Positions 59,659-64,000 of a stretch of DNA of 64,000 bases are shown here, one piece after another. This DNA is from Epiperipatus broadwayi (taxonomy: Eukaryota; Onychophora; Udeonychophora; Euonychophora; Peripatidae): positions 1,497,941-1,561,940 of the forward strand of contig JAQFVV010000142.1 of NCBI GenBank assembly GCA_028023455.1, in the 5' to 3' direction. Every line of letters begins with the position of its first letter. Position 1 is the stretch's first letter. The translations under genes were made by a program, and so were the position numbers. The notes under the pieces were generated by a model. The model worked only from the letters and a program-made list of their open reading frames with translations, was not told the DNA's origin and did no database searches.

Positions 59659-60241
59659 GTTTCAACCAGTAACCACCTAAACATTCACAGTAAAATATAG
59701 TAATCAATATTTCTGACTGCTGTCAAGGCAACCTTCACATCTTTTAATAGCAAGAATGGAAATCCATTCTTACTAATGGTCCATTGAATATATATGGACA
59801 CTTAAAGATTGCAACTTGACTACAGAGTATAAAATATTGATACATTGAAGTTTAAATAAACCTCTTTAAACATGAAATAAACATGTCACTGTAATGCAGA
59901 CTAATAAATAGTCAATTAACATTACAATCTGCAATACTTTTAAATTGCCCATGTATTATTTAAAAATAATAAGCTAAATAGTGCCTAAAGCTAATCTGGG
60001 ATAATGATATGATTAAGTTCCAACCAGTAACCACCTAAACACTCACAGTAAAATATAGTAATCAATATTTCTGACTGCTGTCAAGGCAACCTTCACACCT
60101 TTTAATAGCAAGAATGGAAATCCATTCTTACTAATGGTCCATTGAATATATATAGACACTTAAAGCTTGCAACTTGACTACAGAGTATAAAATATTGATA
60201 CAATGAAGTTTAAATAAACCTCTTTAAACATGAAATAAACA
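59654..60241. repeat. Direct repeat, about 230 bp, 357-bp period
   Basis: 59654-59884 and 60011-60241 match at about 97% ('ccagtaaccacctaaaca', 'tctgactgctgtcaaggc'). The spacing resembles a dimeric repeat unit, but neither strand has a CTGANGA/GAAA hammerhead core. Confidence 0.9.
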
Positions 60242-60347
60242 TACATATATATATATATTGCTTTCAAGGTTGTATGATGTAGATAAACATGAAATAAACA
60301 TACATATATATATATATTGCTTTCAAGGTTGTATGATGTAGATAAAT
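60230..60347. repeat. 58-bp tandem duplication with a (TA)n core
   Basis: 'ttgctttcaaggttgtatga' and its flanks occur twice. A hairpin built on 'aataaaccatgtattatttt' and 'aatacacggtttattcc' follows at 60360-60420. Confidence 0.88.
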
Positions 60348-60429
60348 TAATATTTTTAGGAATAAACCATGTATTATTTTGCATTACAATCTGATATTTC
60401 AACATAATACACGGTTTATTCCCAAATAT

Positions 60430-61900
60430 ATATATATATATATATATTTGTTCCATTTTGTTTTTTAAAATTTAATATATGTTATAATATGCCAATTTCG
60501 AAGCAGTGAGCACTTTAAATTTCAATAAGCTTTCAAGGAAGATATGATTATTAATATCTTCATTTAATATTTTAATAATGCTATTTAACCCACTAGAGTG
60601 CTGTTTTAAAACCCTATCATATCCAATAATAAATAACTGGTCTCTACATGTTTGTTGTTATCAACTGATTTAGATTTATATCATATTATATTTATTATGC
60701 TTTGCTTAGTCAGATTTATACACATAAATTTTTAGTACTTATTATTTAGAAGTAATAGACTAGCCTTAAAGATAATGATAAAAGTATTGAACCAAGTTCG
60801 AATAAGTAGATTCGAAACACCAGCCTCTTAGGCAGAGAAGAACATACTCGGAGAGTATGTATGCCTAAACAATAGCTATAAAATATATAACGAGCGTTAC
60901 ATTTCCAGGACATAGCTTCTTCTCGGCTGTTGAGTTCAACACCAAGTTCAAAGCACTTTTTTTTGTTTGTGTATAAACATGGGCACCAGATATCTATTCA
61001 AGGATGAATAAATAATGCACTTTGAGCAATGGCCACTAGCTCAACGCCTAAATCCACGACTAGCTCAGCTGTTTGTAATCACTAATAGATTATACATAAT
61101 TAGTGGTTAAAAGACTTGATAAAGAATTGTAAAAAGAATTGATAAAAAGAATTGATAAAAAGAATTGACCGACAAATATAGTTTAATTTTAAAGATAATT
61201 TATTAACTAACATTTATTTACTAAATTTAAACATTTTATAATTCTAATAAAACACACGCATATTTTAAATTAACATTTCTAAATAGTTTAAACATTCCTA
61301 TAGATTTAATAACAAAACACTCTAATTTAACTAATAAATATTGATATAATGACCATGCACATATTAACTCATGTACACACATAATAATGATAATAAAGGA
61401 CTACATAGCATTTGAAATTTAATCACACACATCAATAGTTCATTTATGTATGATATAGAGTTCATATAATTAGACTCTTGAAAGATTCATACGAATTAAT
61501 GCAATGCAATGGCTATTACAGTATAGAACGAAATAAGCAAATGTTTTTACCTAGGCTTTTTTGAATGTTGACGTAGAATTTTGTTCTTTGGAGGCTGCTT
61601 TCAGTGAGGATATTTCCATTATAAATGCTTACCATTATGAATGCTTCCAGCCAGCTGGAACTTTTCCTTGATGAGTTTCATTTTCACGATTATTACTATT
61701 GGAGACAATTAGATACTGACGGAGATTTTCTAAGATGTTAAGCTGACATTATTTCACGGGCAGATCTGCTGTTTTCTAGGACATCTGGGCTGGAGATAAA
61801 CGTGCGTTCCCAAGATCTTCTCAACACTGCATTTTGTTTGTTAACTGCTCAATTAATTTCTGAACTGCACTACTCAATTACTTTGTGAACTGATTACTGT
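60430..61900. other. Mixed AT-rich DNA, probably element-derived
   Basis: Less AT-rich islands at 60790-61080 and 61560-61830 suggest parts of an LTR element, but no ORF or boundary is certain. Confidence 0.3.
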
Positions 61901-61917
61901 CCGATAAAAAAAAGGTC

Positions 61918-61926
61918 TATTTATAC
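61918..61926 (-). promoter_or_regulatory. TATA box candidate in a probable LTR
   Basis: The minus strand reads TATAAATAG inside a GC-richer context (GCGCAGG upstream). It lies about 400 bp downstream of the polypurine tract on the same strand, a sensible place for an LTR promoter. Confidence 0.4.
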
Positions 61927-62320
61927 CTGCGCCTTGTTGTCTTTCTAATATCTCCGGCAAAGATCTGTTGTCAAATTCCAGTGATAATCATTTGATAAAT
62001 GTGTTTTGGAAGATTGCTTAATTAGTAATAGCCATGCAATAAAATGTGTTGTTTTATTTTATTAATAGCCATTGCCGTGTTTTTAATGATAATCTTTTTT
62101 TATTTCGCATACATTTTATTTATTTACAAATTGCCACATATATACACACATATATTTTTAATACAATTTACTATTTAGTTTTAACATTATTTTTTCTTTA
62201 ATTAAACTTGAATGAAAAGAGATTTGTATGTTTTAACTTTTTTAAATTATATTTTTACGAATACTAATAAAAACTCTTTACTTCCTTTTATAACCCTTAG
62301 TTTCATTTCTCAAACCAAGA

Positions 62321-62338
62321 CTCCCCCTCCCCCCTTTT
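62321..62338 (-). other. Polypurine tract candidate
   Basis: The minus strand reads AAAAGGGGGGAGGGGGAG, the only such G-rich purine run in the vicinity, and suggests that a 3' LTR begins just after it (below about 62320). Confidence 0.45.
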
Positions 62339-62775
62339 GATTAATTAATTGTAGCTCTTATTTCAGAAATTAACGATAGAAAACTATTTGATTCTTATCT
62401 TTTTCGAAAACAAGCTGCAATAAACTCAACATTTAATTTTATGTTTCTCTTTAACAAAAGATTGTTTTAATAATATAATTTTAGATAAAATTATATGTGC
62501 CTATATCAATATAGGTACATTACACCACCCTTCCTTTTGAGAGTAAAATGTGCCATTTTTGACCATTTTATCTCTGACAACATTAAATCTTAATTTATTA
62601 TTCTTTCTAAGTTTGATTTTTGGTATCTTTTCCTTTTCCATGCTAAGGGCAATCTCCAATTATGCTTTTCTTCTTTCTATGCTGGTAACATTGCTTACAA
62701 TGTTCGTCCTGGATAATGACCATGAGGACAAACTAAATTTGTGGCACAGGGATCTTTTATAAACGAAGCTTCGGC

Positions 62776-62961
62776 TGCCGATTCTCTTGATCGGACTTTG
62801 ACTAAGAAAAGGTGGCTGCAAATGGCAGGAATTTCAACTGTCCATTTCCGACTTATGCCCTGGAAAACGATTGCCGATTCTCTTGATCGGACTTTGACTA
62901 AGCAGCTGCAATGGCAGGAATTTTCAACTGTCCATTTCTGACTTACGCTTTGGAAAACGAG
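62776..62961. repeat. Tandem duplication, 96 and 90 bp
   Basis: 'tgccgattctcttgatcgg' to 'tggaaaacga' occurs twice. The copies differ by a short deletion and a few substitutions. It is GC-richer than the surrounding DNA. Confidence 0.9.
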
Positions 62962-63876
62962 GTACGAGATATGGGGATTCTCCCCTGAAAAGTGACTTAC
63001 GACTTACTCTGGTTGTTGCCAGTGTGTTTTTTTAAAAGAGGAATGATCCCGGCCAATCCATTGCGGGTACTAGAATTTATCCAGTCGAGAGCTTTAAACT
63101 TAATCCTTATCTAACTTATTTCAATACTACCCTCATCCCTTTAGATTCGAACCCTTATATGCTCCTAATACAACTTAGATTGACTTTCATTTATATTATT
63201 TTTAAATTCATTTCGAACATTATTTAAATATTTAGTTTTACACTAATCTTATAATATTATCTTTAAACTATCACAGACATCAATTTACATATTTATTTAT
63301 ATTACAATATTACTTTAACCCATTACTTTAACTTATATATTAACGTGCGTGTATTTTACTAGACTTTTTTTTTTTATTTTCATTATTTTAAACAATTTAT
63401 TTACATCATTTTCTTAACTTACGGTATTCAAAACAAACTTTTATTTTAACATGCGTACATTCAAAAAACTATTTTATTTTACTACGAATATTTTATTTAT
63501 TTTCTACAGATATATTATACTTATTTATTTAACTTGTTTTTATTTTATGTATTTCCGTTATTTTATTCATTTATTTAATTCTACAAACATTATTTCTAAA
63601 TCCTTAATTTGACCCATTTATTTAACTTGATTTTATTGATTTTTATTTATTTGAACTGTTTATTTACGAACATTTCCTTAATTAATATGTGCGTGGAGAA
63701 AAAAAATCTTTTATTTTGCGAAGCCTCCGTTATTATTATTTGACAAAACAATCCATCATTTTAATAGCGAAATTCTAATTCAGGTTTTTCACCTACATCA
63801 AAATAATTATATTAGACTCATAGTCCATTTCCGGTCCTTTTTGTTTATTTTATTATTCCGCTCGATTTACTGACAA

Positions 63877-63999
63877 TTATGCTCGGTCAGGTGGCTCCCG
63901 TTTACGTACATTCTGATCATTATATTGATCTATTTTCCTATATCTATCTATAGGTTCCTGAACCAAATTTTCACAATCTACTCGGGTCAGAATTTCTAC
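63877..63999 (-). CDS. Partial ORF open at the window edge
   Basis: 40 codons on the minus strand enter from the right edge and end at TAA (63877-63879). The peptide is highly charged, with VDCENLVQEPIDRYRK and NVRKREPPDRA, and its composition is unlike the spurious AT-rich frames. With a polypurine tract and TATA box downstream on the same strand it may be the C-terminus of an LTR-element polyprotein. I recognise no domain. Confidence 0.35.
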   Translation of the reverse strand, partial: VEILTRVDCENLVQEPIDRYRKIDQYNDQNVRKREPPDRA

Positions 64000-64000
64000 C

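Overview
The window looks like repeat-dominated intergenic DNA from a very AT-rich animal genome (roughly a quarter G+C by eye). I cannot name the species. Everything coding that I recognise is retroelement-derived: RTE-type and other non-LTR retrotransposons, a Ty3/gypsy LTR element, and a Penelope-like element fragment. No host gene, rRNA or functional tRNA is convincing. One short GC-rich block at 49.54 kb could be an exon.

Layout. 0-4.4 kb: AT-rich DNA with a 71-bp minisatellite, a degenerate purine-rich repeat and a long poly(A) tract. 4.4-7.75 kb: a nearly full-length, decayed RTE element (minus strand) ending in two abutting perfect palindromes. 9.5-11.2 kb: a second RTE copy (plus strand) whose 5' end is inverted. 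15.05-17.65 kb: a different non-LTR element (minus strand) broken by a frameshift and a 35-bp duplication. 18.2-19.7 kb: inverted repeats, a Penelope-like fragment and a small SINE-like insertion. 25.5-25.9 kb: a GATA microsatellite. 26.9-27.3 kb: an RTE 3' fragment. 28.4-29.7 kb: hammerhead-ribozyme repeats. 29.7-44.2 kb: a gypsy element (minus strand) whose 5' LTR is split by about 6.4 kb of later insertions, including another hammerhead repeat and a possible solo LTR. 44.6 and 52.7 kb: two more hammerhead inverted repeats. 47.3-48.3 kb: a coiled-coil ORF remnant. 50.8-60.4 kb: foldback and direct repeats. 61.9-64.0 kb: parts of another probable LTR element running off the edge.

The main discovery is a set of predicted type I hammerhead ribozymes in five repeat families within one 64-kb window. 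They have the catalytic core CTGANGA...GAAA, a stem II hairpin, a very short (often palindromic) stem III, and a stem I with an internal loop. Two families form tandem dimers with monomers of about 425 and 500 bp, as expected of metazoan retrozymes. One flanks a Penelope-like GIY-YIG endonuclease fragment. Almost all sit head-to-head in inverted repeats whose centre lies in or beside the ribozyme. In the 28-29 kb locus one arm begins and ends at predicted cleavage sites. Two families (28.9 and 52.8 kb) share the same stem I layout with different, compensating base pairs, which argues for real RNA structure.
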